Shown piece after piece: positions 9,156 to 18,940 of a DNA stretch of 39,520 nt. The notes beneath the pieces were generated by a model. That model did not search any database. It saw nothing but the letters and a program-made list of their open reading frames with translations, and had not been told where the DNA came from. The stretch comes from a virus: positions 1-39,520 of the IMG/VR virus record IMGVR_UViG_3300032092_002572; one strand, given 5' to 3'. Position numbers and translations under genes: made by a program. Position 1 is the stretch's first letter. Every line of letters begins with the position of its first letter.

Positions 9156-10082
9156 TTAATAAAATGTATTATATAGTTTCATCACATCCTTAAATGATGT
9201 GGTAGGCATCAAATCTCTTCGCTCCCCTGTAAAACCCGCAATGCCTAATCGAGGAAAAATAGCTCCAGAAGTTGGATTAAATGCGCCTGGTGAATAACTT
9301 GGGTTTTGTTGGAATTGAAGCGCGTTATTAAAGTTGCTCCAGATGTTTCCAAACTGAGCCTGTCCAGCAGCTACTGGAGGTGGGACTTGGCCTACTTGAC
9401 TATTTTGCATCATCGTCTTCATCAAATTTTTCCCTGACATAGGGGAAAAATCAATGGAAGATGGTAGGTCTGAAGCCTTAGTAAATGAATCAGCCATAGA
9501 ACCCGTAGTTCCTCCACCAGATCCACCCATGCCTGCACCTCCTCCCATCATCATACCCATTTGACCTGCGCTTTGAGCGGTTCCCATAAGATTCTGCAAT
9601 CCGCCTTCTTTCATCTGAGCAGCGGCCTCGGCCCTTTCATACCAATCTCTTTGTCTATCAGCCGTTACCTTATCTTGATAACCAGCCATATTTTGCATTG
9701 CCCCGTAAAGAGCTTGTTGTCTTTGCTGATAGTTTTGAGCGGCTTGAATACCTAGATTCAATTGGTTCTCTTGTCCTTGCTCACCAAGTGCCGTTGCTAC
9801 CCCAAGCAAGTCTTGCGATGATATTGCTGCGCGAGAAGCGTTACCATAAGCCTTTTGAGCCTGTAAATCCATCATCGCTTGCATAGACGCTTGACCAGGC
9901 ATCTCTTGTGAAGAGGCCAGCCTTTGGGCAAGAGCGTATGCCCTTTCAGCTTCTTCAGGGATTTCATAGTTAACCCTTTCGCCAAGCTCCTTTTGCATTT
10001 TTCTTGCCTTACTAAGCTGGGACGCGGCCGTGATCCCTTGTATGACGGCCGGTGCTGCTAATAATGCTAATGGTATAGGCAT
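9156..10082 (-). CDS. Probable DNA-ejection/pilot-like virion protein
   Basis: The 308-aa product opens with a short hydrophobic Ala/Leu segment (MPIPLALLAAPAVIQGITAA). A long Ala/Gln-rich amphipathic helical region follows (about residues 25-165). Then come a Gly/Met-rich stretch (GMMMGGGAGMGGSGGG, near 175-195) and a Pro/Asn/Phe-rich tail. This composition is typical of podovirus ejection or pilot proteins, which are stored in the capsid or tail and pass into the cell envelope with the DNA. It follows the tail-hub gene after 41 nt that hold a promoter-like sequence, and precedes the 405-aa and 2240-aa genes by almost no gap. No enzymatic motif is seen. The family assignment is inference from composition and place. 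Confidence 0.7.
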   Translation of the reverse strand: MPIPLALLAAPAVIQGITAASQLSKARKMQKELGERVNYEIPEEAERAYALAQRLASSQEMPGQASMQAMMDLQAQKAYGNASRAAISSQDLLGVATALGEQGQENQLNLGIQAAQNYQQRQQALYGAMQNMAGYQDKVTADRQRDWYERAEAAAQMKEGGLQNLMGTAQSAGQMGMMMGGGAGMGGSGGGTTGSMADSFTKASDLPSSIDFSPMSGKNLMKTMMQNSQVGQVPPPVAAGQAQFGNIWSNFNNALQFQQNPSYSPGAFNPTSGAIFPRLGIAGFTGERRDLMPTTSFKDVMKLYNTFY

Positions 10083-10118
10083 CTTTTTATTTTTTTAATT
10101 AACCACTTGGTCAATGGG

Positions 10119-10149
10119 CAAATTTAAGATAAAACACCCTTAATTCCAA
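10119..10149 (-). promoter_or_regulatory. Internal late promoter, TTG-N20-TAAATTTG
   Basis: On the minus strand TTG (10149-10147) is followed by a 20-nt spacer and TAAATTTG (10126-10119), a full match to the Bacteroidota TTG / TAnnTTTG pattern. The ATG of the pilot-like gene lies 36 nt downstream. The -33 box lies inside the end of the 1462-aa gene. It could boost the ejection proteins, the polyvalent protein and the ferritin relative to the capsid genes. Confidence 0.6.
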
Positions 10150-13100
10150 CTGAGAAAAGAATCGAGGAAGTATTGTTAATTGCAGGGTCGTACTCTAACG
10201 TATGAGTCAAAGCATTAGCCCTGATGTCCTGTCCATTACAAAGCGCTCGTTCAGTAAAGTACCAATTTCCATTTACCCCAAACGTACCCGGCTCTGAACC
10301 TACTAGTGTAATTGTTGTAACATCTAAAATGGCATCATATACAGCAGTATCAACCTGTCCCGTGTAAATATTGCCATCAAGTTGAATTATAGTAATACTA
10401 TCTGCCGGTATTGGTGGTACGGCTAGAGGATCATTCAATAAACCGGTTTGATCGCCATTTAAAATCCATCCATTTGTAGGAGACAAAGGCGGATCGTAAG
10501 AAGTAACAGAGGTATTTGAATCGATGAAAAACTTGGGATCATACAGATTCTTTCTGTAGTTAACCTTGCCATACCCCTCATAGGTACTGATTAAGTTGGT
10601 GGGCATAGTTGTCTTCATGCCGCGAGGGTAACTTCTATTTGGCTCTGATTCCGCCTCGACAGAGAAAAGATCGTCAGACACTAAGGTTATATCTTGATAA
10701 CGCTTGAGCATGAGCGGGCTTTCATTAGACACAAAAGAAACTTTCTGAACGAATGGGTCTCCGTGGAAGTTCCATTGATTAGGTTGGTTATGTAGGTATA
10801 GTTGATTGTCTGCCCCCCATCCTACTAAAGTTTGACCTAGGTTGCAATACTGTTGGAAATTGTAATCATAAGTGGATCTCCATCTCATGTTCACATAATC
10901 AAACACAACGTGGTCATACAAAAGTCCACTAGTTGTGTAATAATAACCAGGCTGAAGATAGTCTGCCGGATCGGGAGTCACTCCTTCTAGCTGTATGCGC
11001 GTAGAATTAGTAAGCGGAAAGAATTCAACAGAATTTACTATCCCGCTGTAAAAATTATTGGTTCCATTGAAGTAAAAAAACATCTCGTATCCGTAAAGCT
11101 CTTCAAGGTCGCCCTGAACTGAGAATCCTTCAAATAATGAGAATGGTGGACTAAATAGACCAAAGGCTACCCCCGAATATGGAGGATCAAAACGAAACGC
11201 AAATCCAACCTCACCAACTGACTCATTCACGTAAGTGCGAACCATTGGCGCTGAACTAGCATTGTATGAAGATGCCAAATCCTTAGTCTTCGTTCTAAAC
11301 TTATAATCCTTTCCTGTGTCGGGGTCTATTTCACTTACCTCTATCTGACCGTTACCTCCTGAGTACACAAATACCCCCGCATTGTTATCGAAGTACATTG
11401 TTGCTCCATTAGGTAGAACCGCTGTAGCCCCAGGGTTTTCGCACCCAAGCAAGCTCTTGTAATCAAACCATGAAGCAAAGGTCTTATTCGATACGCGAAC
11501 AGTTGAATCCGATCCCACCTCGTTAGGGTAGTACTGGATGTAAATTGAGTTCTCCTTCTTTGGCTGAAGACATTTAAGCGTCTTACCTTCTCGACCCGAC
11601 ATATAAGCCCTAATAACGGGGCCGAACGTAGGGTTCATGTCTTCAATATTGGTGTTGTCTAAAGCAAATGAAGATAAACCGTTTATTTGAGTCCCTACAA
11701 TAAATGAATCAGAATGTATCGCGGTCGCTTGGCGATGGGTCATTCTAGCATTCGGGTCTTCAATCCTTATTCGCCCATCGTTATAAACTTTACTTGACCA
11801 ATAATCTGAATAGTGAGGGTCTTCGATGTAATAATAATATACTGCGGCTAAACCATCCAAACCAGTCTGATAATTACGTTGGCGAACATAAACATCACCG
11901 TATCCAAGTTCAAATGTGGCTGGTCGAGTAGAACTCAAAGCCGTAACAATTTGGTATTCATTTGTTTCCCCAGGAGCCGCCGTGGTATCTGTATCAAATG
12001 TCATATAAGGCGTACTTGCTGTAGCAGTTATACCAGTTAAAATAAACAATGTGTTATTTTGAGATGGAAAATAAAAAGCTGATAATATGTTAGTTACTCC
12101 TGTAGTAGTAGTACCATCATCATTGTAAACCGTATAGCCAAATGTTTCCCCAATCAGTGACGTAAAATCTCCGCTCATGCTAAACAAGTAAACGCCGGGG
12201 GCGCCAAATTCAACTGGAAATAAGAAATATAAAGGCGGCACACCATGCGCTCTATTTTCGGTGTGTGGTTCACGTATATTAATGGCCTCAGTGACATCTT
12301 TCCAAGTAGAAACAAAAACATTTCCATCGTCGTCAACTGATGGTCGAGGGGTGTATATCTCCAAAAGTTGGCCAAACAACAACGGACCGATTGAACTTGT
12401 GAAGTCATCAAGAGCTATAAGGGAGGTGTCAAACAAGTTTACAAATACTCTGTTTCTTCCCGCAACGCCCCCCCCGGGTTCATAACCAATAACATCTAAT
12501 TCTAAGTAGCGTAAGTATGGAATATTACCCGCCTCAAAACCACCAGGTCTTCTTCTGATAAACCTAACCTTGTCTCCAACCTTTATTTCATGCTGAATAG
12601 TTGCGCCTATGTTTTGAACCCCGTAGTACTCATCTAGGTCTATTATGTATCTGTTGTTTGTGCTTGTGTCTAAAAATATAGAACTAGCGTAGAATCCGCT
12701 ACCTGCTGGCTGTACAGGTACTGCGTTTGTGGTGTATTGACCAAAACTTAAGATTTCTGTTGCGGGTTTAGCAACTATCCAATATTTAGTCGCCCATACT
12801 GGAGGGATATGATCTATTGTAAATCTTGGATTTATTGTAAATGGGTTTTCCGAATTACTTAATCCCGACCTATCTATATCCCAGAACCAAGGCACAAAAA
12901 GATTCATAGAGTCGACGGTATAAACCGTGCTGTCTCTATAGGCTCTGTCACCATAAACAATTCCAAATTCATGAGTTGCTCCTGACTTTAAAGACGGCGT
13001 TGCAAAGGTTGGTCTTAGTGTAAAAACGGACGTGTTATATAAAGGACTAGCCACAGGCAGTGTAGCGTCATAACGTATTTGTCCAGGAGAAGGACCACTA

Positions 13101-14512
13101 GTAACGAATCCAAGACCTATTCCCATTTGAGTTGCAAAGGAGTCTCCTATCACTCCCATTATACTTGCATTTCTTTGGTATACAGTTGCAAAAGACAGTG
13201 CTGTTTGTATGTCTTGTGACGAAAGTGTATACAGAAAAATCTCTCCACTCCTATCTGAATAACTAAAGGTCATCCCCTCCGAAAACGCGAAAATAACTGT
13301 TGCGTCAAAAGAAACGGTGGCCGATTCTACAATGTAATTTGTAAATCGAAAAAGGCTGAAATTATATTCAACCTCAAGAAAAGACGATGGGCCTACAGGG
13401 TTCCAGTCAATCTCATTAACTTCATATCCAACATTGACATCTAGGATAAACGGTTCTTCAGTAGGCTTATCGTATCCCTCTCTGAAGTTAACATATGTCA
13501 ACTGATTTGTAGGAAGATACTCTTGACAATCAGCAACTATTGGAAGTCGGTCGTAATTTTTAAAAACATCTACTGCTGGAACAGTTGACACACCACCGTA
13601 GTAATCTACTGTGTATATAGTATTATCTGGGATTACATCTTGATCCTTGTCTAATTGCAAGAAAATGGAAAAGGGAGGGGTTGTTCCAAAAGCATCCCTA
13701 TCAAATTGTTGTACAGCAATGTTGAACTTTCTTATTATAGAAGGACCCGTTTCAAATTGAATTCGAATACCATTGCTATTGTTTGGGAAAATCCAATTGG
13801 TTCCCGAAACAAGTTCGGATTGTTCAGGTAAATCCAAGTTTGAGTACATTGACCAAACGCCGAGTTCACCGTTCTCGTAAATCGGCTGGATGATAAACTT
13901 AAAAAGTTTGTTTCGCAGTTTATTGTCACTACGAGTATCATCTGTAAAGTATCTTACAAGAGGAGGGTCCAGTGGCCATTTTATCGCATCAATTGTCTGT
14001 AGGGTTATTAATGGGTAGTCACCATCAAGAGCCTTCCTAAGATTTATTTGATATGGCGGATTAAATAGACGGGTTCCATCAGCCTCATACATTTCCGGGT
14101 CCCATCTACCGTCAGTGAACTTCAAAATATCATCAATCACATTAGCATGGAAGACTGGCCAATCGCGACTAAAGTTAAGTTCTGATGACTCTATAACCAA
14201 GTCATGGATCTGACTATCAGTATAGTATACCCAAATTTGATGATCTAAGTCAGCCTTGAATACAAAGTAAACAATCGCGTTTTGCTTTATCCATTGTGTT
14301 GCCCCTAGTATTTGATCTTGAATCAATATAGGGTCTGGACCATCATTAGGTATAACCAACGTTCCATCAGAAGTCTCTACCGCGTAAGCATTACCGGAGT
14401 TGTATCCAAGTCGGCAATACGAAAAGTCACGGTAGTCACCCTTGGGCATACCCTGCGGGGTATCGTCGGTGTTTATTCCACCTTCAAAAGTTATGATCTC
14501 GTTGAACTGCAT
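10124..14512 (-). CDS. Large tail-hub protein (beta-propeller / muzzle-like)
   Basis: The 1462-aa protein is beta-rich throughout, full of Tyr, Thr, Gly and Asp, with no coiled coil and no membrane segment. Its N-terminus (FEGGINTDDTPQGMPKGDY) and the following block around residues 160-240 (NPPYQINLRKALDGD, KFIIQPIYENGELGVWSM) resemble the start of tail-hub, stabilisation or muzzle proteins of short-tailed Bacteroidota phages, including crAss-like phages. These close the tail and form a beta-propeller. This comparison is from memory of the family pattern, not a search. It sits directly after three small connector proteins and overlaps the 243-aa gene as TAATG. A receptor-binding or enzymatic part in the middle cannot be excluded. 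Confidence 0.75.
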   Translation of the reverse strand: MQFNEIITFEGGINTDDTPQGMPKGDYRDFSYCRLGYNSGNAYAVETSDGTLVIPNDGPDPILIQDQILGATQWIKQNAIVYFVFKADLDHQIWVYYTDSQIHDLVIESSELNFSRDWPVFHANVIDDILKFTDGRWDPEMYEADGTRLFNPPYQINLRKALDGDYPLITLQTIDAIKWPLDPPLVRYFTDDTRSDNKLRNKLFKFIIQPIYENGELGVWSMYSNLDLPEQSELVSGTNWIFPNNSNGIRIQFETGPSIIRKFNIAVQQFDRDAFGTTPPFSIFLQLDKDQDVIPDNTIYTVDYYGGVSTVPAVDVFKNYDRLPIVADCQEYLPTNQLTYVNFREGYDKPTEEPFILDVNVGYEVNEIDWNPVGPSSFLEVEYNFSLFRFTNYIVESATVSFDATVIFAFSEGMTFSYSDRSGEIFLYTLSSQDIQTALSFATVYQRNASIMGVIGDSFATQMGIGLGFVTSGPSPGQIRYDATLPVASPLYNTSVFTLRPTFATPSLKSGATHEFGIVYGDRAYRDSTVYTVDSMNLFVPWFWDIDRSGLSNSENPFTINPRFTIDHIPPVWATKYWIVAKPATEILSFGQYTTNAVPVQPAGSGFYASSIFLDTSTNNRYIIDLDEYYGVQNIGATIQHEIKVGDKVRFIRRRPGGFEAGNIPYLRYLELDVIGYEPGGGVAGRNRVFVNLFDTSLIALDDFTSSIGPLLFGQLLEIYTPRPSVDDDGNVFVSTWKDVTEAINIREPHTENRAHGVPPLYFLFPVEFGAPGVYLFSMSGDFTSLIGETFGYTVYNDDGTTTTGVTNILSAFYFPSQNNTLFILTGITATASTPYMTFDTDTTAAPGETNEYQIVTALSSTRPATFELGYGDVYVRQRNYQTGLDGLAAVYYYYIEDPHYSDYWSSKVYNDGRIRIEDPNARMTHRQATAIHSDSFIVGTQINGLSSFALDNTNIEDMNPTFGPVIRAYMSGREGKTLKCLQPKKENSIYIQYYPNEVGSDSTVRVSNKTFASWFDYKSLLGCENPGATAVLPNGATMYFDNNAGVFVYSGGNGQIEVSEIDPDTGKDYKFRTKTKDLASSYNASSAPMVRTYVNESVGEVGFAFRFDPPYSGVAFGLFSPPFSLFEGFSVQGDLEELYGYEMFFYFNGTNNFYSGIVNSVEFFPLTNSTRIQLEGVTPDPADYLQPGYYYTTSGLLYDHVVFDYVNMRWRSTYDYNFQQYCNLGQTLVGWGADNQLYLHNQPNQWNFHGDPFVQKVSFVSNESPLMLKRYQDITLVSDDLFSVEAESEPNRSYPRGMKTTMPTNLISTYEGYGKVNYRKNLYDPKFFIDSNTSVTSYDPPLSPTNGWILNGDQTGLLNDPLAVPPIPADSITIIQLDGNIYTGQVDTAVYDAILDVTTITLVGSEPGTFGVNGNWYFTERALCNGQDIRANALTHTLEYDPAINNTSSILFSVGIKGVLS

Positions 14513-15243
14513 TATCCTAAGTTAAATTCAGAGCTTTGAGCAAGAGCATCAATCATTTCACTGAGTCGTGGAGCCTTGACAAGCAAGTTTGCGCTCCACT
14601 GAGCCGCCTCGTATTGAATCTGTAATTCCTTGTATTTAGCCTTATCCTCACTACCTCCTTTGTGCAAGCAGTATTCGCTCATCAAATACAAACGGAAAGG
14701 CTCGGCATACGCTGTATCAATCAGCGTATTTTCATCTACCGCAGACCCATTGGAGAAGTATTCTATTACTAATTGACCGTCGGGTATATTGTGACTAAAA
14801 ATAATATTGTTACCATCTATACGATAGTAGTTTTCATTTCGTCCGCCGCCCACTGTGTAATTAGGTTGGTTGTAAAAATACCCAAAGTAACCAGTTGGAA
14901 AGAAGCCATCTAAAACAACATCATCCTGTGCATCACTTTCACATTGGAAGAACTCTTCAGGATAGGTCAATGAAGTATCGGGTGTTAATGTCCAAATACG
15001 ACGACCCGACTTCAATCCCACCTTGGAAATTCTCATGCAGTCTCCGGGCATGGTAAACACCCGCGCCCCCGTGTCAATCTTACCGTAAATAGTCCTGAGC
15101 GACACATTGCCATCAAGGGGAGACTTTTCACTCAAATAATCAATAGCCACCTGAGTCATCCACGTCAACTCTCGGCCAACAGGATTCTTGCCCAAACGGT
15201 ATAGGGCTGAGGTAGCAATATATTTTATGTTCTTAATCGTCAT
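14512..15243 (-). CDS. Tail connector/tubular protein (head-tail adaptor type)
   Basis: This 243-aa protein begins with a helical stretch (MTIKNIKYIATSALYRLGKN), continues with beta-rich segments containing MPGDCMRISKVGL, and ends in a helical tail (AKYKELQIQYEAAQWSANLL). Helical ends around a beta middle resemble podovirus tail tubular protein A and related ring proteins that sit under the portal. It overlaps the upstream gene as ATGA and the tail-hub gene as TAATG. Together with the next two upstream genes it forms a three-gene set of 206 to 251 aa, as expected for stacked ring proteins between portal and hub. The exact ring position cannot be told from sequence alone. Confidence 0.65.
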   Translation of the reverse strand: MTIKNIKYIATSALYRLGKNPVGRELTWMTQVAIDYLSEKSPLDGNVSLRTIYGKIDTGARVFTMPGDCMRISKVGLKSGRRIWTLTPDTSLTYPEEFFQCESDAQDDVVLDGFFPTGYFGYFYNQPNYTVGGGRNENYYRIDGNNIIFSHNIPDGQLVIEYFSNGSAVDENTLIDTAYAEPFRLYLMSEYCLHKGGSEDKAKYKELQIQYEAAQWSANLLVKAPRLSEMIDALAQSSEFNLG

Positions 15244-15860
15244 TGATTAGTATACATTCTTGACGTATCTCTCGCCAATTTCTGGGCGTCGATAGAGTCA
15301 TTGTTTAAGTCATCTTGATATCCTTGTGTTGACAGAATCTGCAAACACATTTGGAACAGCATGGTTTCACCCTTACCTGTCTCATCACTTGGGACGATTA
15401 AAACATCGTCATCATCCATTTGGTAGACGTTGGGAACCATCGTAACAGTCACGTCTCCCGTAGGTTTTTTGTTAAAACGCAATTTATCCTTGAAAAGGAT
15501 TGCTCCTGAATTATTTCCTCCACGCAAGATGTTGATTGCCGTAGCCTCCGCCTTAGTCTGAACGATATAACCGTTATCACCTGTGGTCTGGTCCTCTACG
15601 CTAAAGATAGCCATAGTCCCCGCGATGGGTTGTGGACTCAAGGTCACATAGTACCCATTGGTGTCAACAGCTGGAGTAAACGTATATGGAACCGCCATGT
15701 CGCTTGCCTCATAAGGATCGCGTGAAACGATATCGGCAAGCGCCATGTTTAACACCCTTGAAATAATTGAACGTGGGTACAATCGGCGCAAGTCTTCGGG
15801 GGTGTCCCCGCCTGTCAACCTGTGCTGTATTAATTCTATGGCTTGACGCTTGGTTATCAT
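15240..15860 (-). CDS. Tail-connector (ring) protein candidate
   Basis: The 206-aa protein has an N-terminal helical part (ITKRQAIELIQHRLTGGDTP, then RVLNMALADIVSRDPYEAS) that looks like a head-completion or connector start. A beta-rich middle (GYYVTLSPQPIAGTMAIFSV) follows, then a C-terminal helix (MLFQMCLQILSTQGYQDDL). It overlaps both neighbours as ATGA. The place between the 251-aa and 243-aa genes, and the shared helix-beta-helix layout, suggest a ring protein joining portal and tail. I do not recognise a named family. Confidence 0.6.
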   Translation of the reverse strand: MITKRQAIELIQHRLTGGDTPEDLRRLYPRSIISRVLNMALADIVSRDPYEASDMAVPYTFTPAVDTNGYYVTLSPQPIAGTMAIFSVEDQTTGDNGYIVQTKAEATAINILRGGNNSGAILFKDKLRFNKKPTGDVTVTMVPNVYQMDDDDVLIVPSDETGKGETMLFQMCLQILSTQGYQDDLNNDSIDAQKLARDTSRMYTNQ

Positions 15861-16612
15861 ACTTTACTTGGCATTTGAGTCTGAATATTCCACTGGTTTT
15901 CATTACCAATTCCAACGTAGGTCTTGATCAAATCTGTCAAGTGGTCTACGCAGCTTTCTGGATACTCAAATTCAACACTCAAACTTGGATCACCTGGAGC
16001 TGCTACAGTATTGTTGACGTGAACAGAACCCGGAGGTAAATATACGGGAATTCCGTTAATAATGTCGTAGTCAAATACAGGTTGAATCGGTTCTCGTATG
16101 TAAGTAAAGGTTATCCGTGGCATATACGGATAAATAAAATACTGATTGTTTCGTGTGACTAAAATCGGGTCGTTTTCCTGCGGGTTTTCAATCGGGCTTA
16201 TGATTGAGCTACGCATCTTGGCGTCGAACTCATGTTGGCTTACAAACTCAACACTCCGATAGTTTGTATCATAAGAGCAGTTGTTGTTGAGTATCTCAAG
16301 GAAATTCGCAGTTGCTTGATACCAAATATCAGCAGGAATATCCGCGTATCCTCCGCGCTCAGGCCGCCCTGGTAACACAGGAGTAAAAGATAATGCTGGA
16401 TATTGCGGAGAACCCAATGTCTTTATAAATGTCTGAAGGTCACTTGTAATCTCTCGGCTATCCTCAAAGTTGTCTACGAGCGTATTAAGATAACGCTGGT
16501 TAACAATTTTGATGGCCCGATTAAAGTCATCGGGCGTGATGTAGCCACCCCTCAGATCCTTTCCGGCTCTGAAGAGAAGCTCATCATATATTTGTCCAAG
16601 ATTAGTAGTCAT
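15857..16612 (-). CDS. Tail-connector (ring) protein candidate
   Basis: The 251-aa protein starts with helices (LGQIYDELLFRAGKDLRGGYITPDDFNRAIKIVNQ split over residues 5-40). Residues 130-200 are beta-rich, with the segments RNNQYFIYPYMPRITFTYI and GIPVYLPPGSVH. It ends in a helix (CVDHLTDLIKTYVGI) and a short polar tail. Proteins with this opening (GYxTPxDFNxA) are common next to tail genes of Bacteroidota short-tailed phages. It follows the fibre-like gene with a TAATG overlap and overlaps the 206-aa gene as ATGA. Role in the head-tail connector is inferred from context. Confidence 0.65.
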   Translation of the reverse strand: MTTNLGQIYDELLFRAGKDLRGGYITPDDFNRAIKIVNQRYLNTLVDNFEDSREITSDLQTFIKTLGSPQYPALSFTPVLPGRPERGGYADIPADIWYQATANFLEILNNNCSYDTNYRSVEFVSQHEFDAKMRSSIISPIENPQENDPILVTRNNQYFIYPYMPRITFTYIREPIQPVFDYDIINGIPVYLPPGSVHVNNTVAAPGDPSLSVEFEYPESCVDHLTDLIKTYVGIGNENQWNIQTQMPSKV

Positions 16613-18936
16613 TAGTAAACCTCAATTCTAATATATGAACCAGCTGCAATTACTGCATCATTTAAAACCCCCGCTGTGTTATACGTCCTAATGGTTATCG
16701 TACTGCCAGTAGCTACATCAGATGTCGCAAAACCCGCTGTTTGTAATTGTACAAACACAGCTGTAGCGGATGTAAATACTGGACTAGAAGCAGTTATTGT
16801 GTACAACCCAACACCAGTATTACTTATTGAAATAGTCGCTCCAATTGTATTCCCGTATTCAGCTATTATAATTGCTGGTCCAGAAAATCTCGTTCTACCA
16901 GTGTAAAATCGAGGGCCTACTTCAATTATGTTTCCAGAACTATCAACAGCTAAGTTGTAGGTGGCAACACCCGTAAATGTACCTGCACCATACTCGTTAA
17001 GAGTTACAGAACTGTTTGGATTCAACGTAAACCCTGGACTTTCAGTCCCACCTAATTTTGTGGTTAATTGAAGATTTGAGTTTCCAATTGCAGCATCGAC
17101 CCACGTGCTTATAATCTTGGCGGTAGTTGACAACGATCCAAGTGCATCTACCGCTCTCATCCAAATAGACGAACCAATTCCATTGCCGCCAGCACCTCCT
17201 GTTGTGGTGGTTTCGAGATAAAGATTACCAGGGGTAGTTGTGGTTGACGCTTGTTCAACTGTCATCCTAGAAGCAGGCCCATCTAACGTCTGAATATCAA
17301 ATGCTAAACCGCTTCCGAGAAGAGTTAACGTACCGAGAGCTGCGTTAATGGTTGTTGGACCATCAAGCGCACCACCCAAACGAACATCATTACCAACCTT
17401 ATTTAAACCATTTATACCATCAAACACCGCAAGGGCATCAACCTGATCTAACTGAAGTTGAACGTTATTGGCGGTAAGGAAGTTAGGACTTGGAACAGCA
17501 GGAATTTCAGCAGCAGTAGGCAATACACCTGGCGCATAATATTCTTCCCACACAGCCGCGCCCTCTGTATTATCCGTACAACGATAAATAATACCCGTGT
17601 TAAAATCTTGCCAAAGCGCCCCGATTTCAACACCCTGAGTAACATCTTCAGTGATTCCGGGAATGCCATTAAAGAGTCTAAATTGAAATGCAGCAATTAA
17701 ACTTTCGATTACTGAAACCCCAGAGTTATTTGAGACCCAGTAATAAGTCTCATCATCGCAACAAGCACAATCGCATCCGGAAGCATCAAGTTGAGCTTGA
17801 AGATGAGCAATTGCATGCCTATATTTATCAAGTTCACCACAAGACCTATAGTTCATTGCCTCGATGTAAAACATCAAAACATTATCTACAAATACTTGGT
17901 ACTTAGAGATTCTGTTACGAACAAGTTCCGCTTGATGGGCGGCTCGAAGGTTTTCAATACAAGGAACAAGTCCACAAAGGCTTCCCGCACAACTTACTTG
18001 AAACTCTTTAATGACTGATCTTGAGTAAAGAACAATAAGACCACTTGTTTGAGTTTGTTGGATTTGTTGGGTCAACGAAACCGTATACGTACCTGTTGCA
18101 AGCGGGGTTTCCACGCCGGGAGCGCTAGGATATGGAAGTGAAGTAACTACCACGTTTCCAGGGAACGTTGGGCTAAGAATAGTCCAAGATGGGTAGTTAA
18201 TCGTGCAGTTCAAACTCGCCACCACTTCATTAGCAGCAAGAGGAGTCGTATTCGCAACAGCCCATGTTCCGTTATCCCCTACTTCGCAATCATATACAAA
18301 ACTAACATCCGCATTTACTTGAGTGCATCCCGCGTAAGAAAAGACCCCAGAAAATTGCACATTCGTTATATCAAACGCAAACCCCGTGAATAAAGGAGAC
18401 GAAATAGGAGTAGATGTTACTATGTTTATGTCGGGATCCGTAAACTCAATGGACTCAATGATAACATTGAATTGAGCTGGCGCTCCTAAAACAAGATTTA
18501 TGTCGTCACCGGGTTCCAAGAAATCAACAAGCCAAGGTGTGCTTCCGTCAACGACCATAACATTTGCCGTTGGAATGGTAACAATGCTAAGTGGAGTAGC
18601 CGAAGTATTTAATCTAAGGCTGTACTGAAAAGTGTAAACACCATTTGCCACATTGCCATTTAAATCAAGTGGCAAATCAAAAGTATAAGTAGGAACCCCA
18701 TCAAGGACATAATCCCAGTTTTGCAAGTCAATCATGGGGGTTCCAATAGTGTTCAAATCGACAATAATATCGCCGTTAAAAGTAACAACACCCAACCCTT
18801 TTGCTAGTGTAAGAAGAAGGTCAATTCCAAGACCTGCATAATCGGTCGAATCTATGACAATACCTCGCGGCTGTAACGCACCCGTGACTGGGTTGGTGTA
18901 CGTTAAGTCAAACGAAAGGGTTACGGTGCTAATCAT
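16612..18936 (-). CDS. Fibre or capsid-decoration protein with Ig-like and Cys-rich parts
   Basis: This 774-aa protein has three parts by eye. Residues 1-320 are beta-sandwich-like (Thr/Val/Asn/Pro-rich, Ig-like). Residues about 320-410 are helical and cysteine-rich (CAGSLCGLVPC, then SCGELDKYRHAIAHLQ and CDCACCDD). The rest is repetitive beta structure with many Gly, Thr, Ala and Asn, as in trimeric fibres or decoration proteins. No chaperone or peptidase end domain is recognised. It lies between the capsid and connector genes, so it could be a head fibre rather than a tail fibre; receptor binding is possible but not shown. It starts 4 nt after the preceding gene. Confidence 0.65.
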   Translation of the reverse strand: MISTVTLSFDLTYTNPVTGALQPRGIVIDSTDYAGLGIDLLLTLAKGLGVVTFNGDIIVDLNTIGTPMIDLQNWDYVLDGVPTYTFDLPLDLNGNVANGVYTFQYSLRLNTSATPLSIVTIPTANVMVVDGSTPWLVDFLEPGDDINLVLGAPAQFNVIIESIEFTDPDINIVTSTPISSPLFTGFAFDITNVQFSGVFSYAGCTQVNADVSFVYDCEVGDNGTWAVANTTPLAANEVVASLNCTINYPSWTILSPTFPGNVVVTSLPYPSAPGVETPLATGTYTVSLTQQIQQTQTSGLIVLYSRSVIKEFQVSCAGSLCGLVPCIENLRAAHQAELVRNRISKYQVFVDNVLMFYIEAMNYRSCGELDKYRHAIAHLQAQLDASGCDCACCDDETYYWVSNNSGVSVIESLIAAFQFRLFNGIPGITEDVTQGVEIGALWQDFNTGIIYRCTDNTEGAAVWEEYYAPGVLPTAAEIPAVPSPNFLTANNVQLQLDQVDALAVFDGINGLNKVGNDVRLGGALDGPTTINAALGTLTLLGSGLAFDIQTLDGPASRMTVEQASTTTTPGNLYLETTTTGGAGGNGIGSSIWMRAVDALGSLSTTAKIISTWVDAAIGNSNLQLTTKLGGTESPGFTLNPNSSVTLNEYGAGTFTGVATYNLAVDSSGNIIEVGPRFYTGRTRFSGPAIIIAEYGNTIGATISISNTGVGLYTITASSPVFTSATAVFVQLQTAGFATSDVATGSTITIRTYNTAGVLNDAVIAAGSYIRIEVY

Positions 18937-18940
18937 CTTT

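Noticed and set aside
12175-12411. 78-aa frame within the tail-hub gene, and similar frames on the opposite strand of the structural genes
   Set aside because: They are shadows of the long genes, without starts or family patterns of their own.
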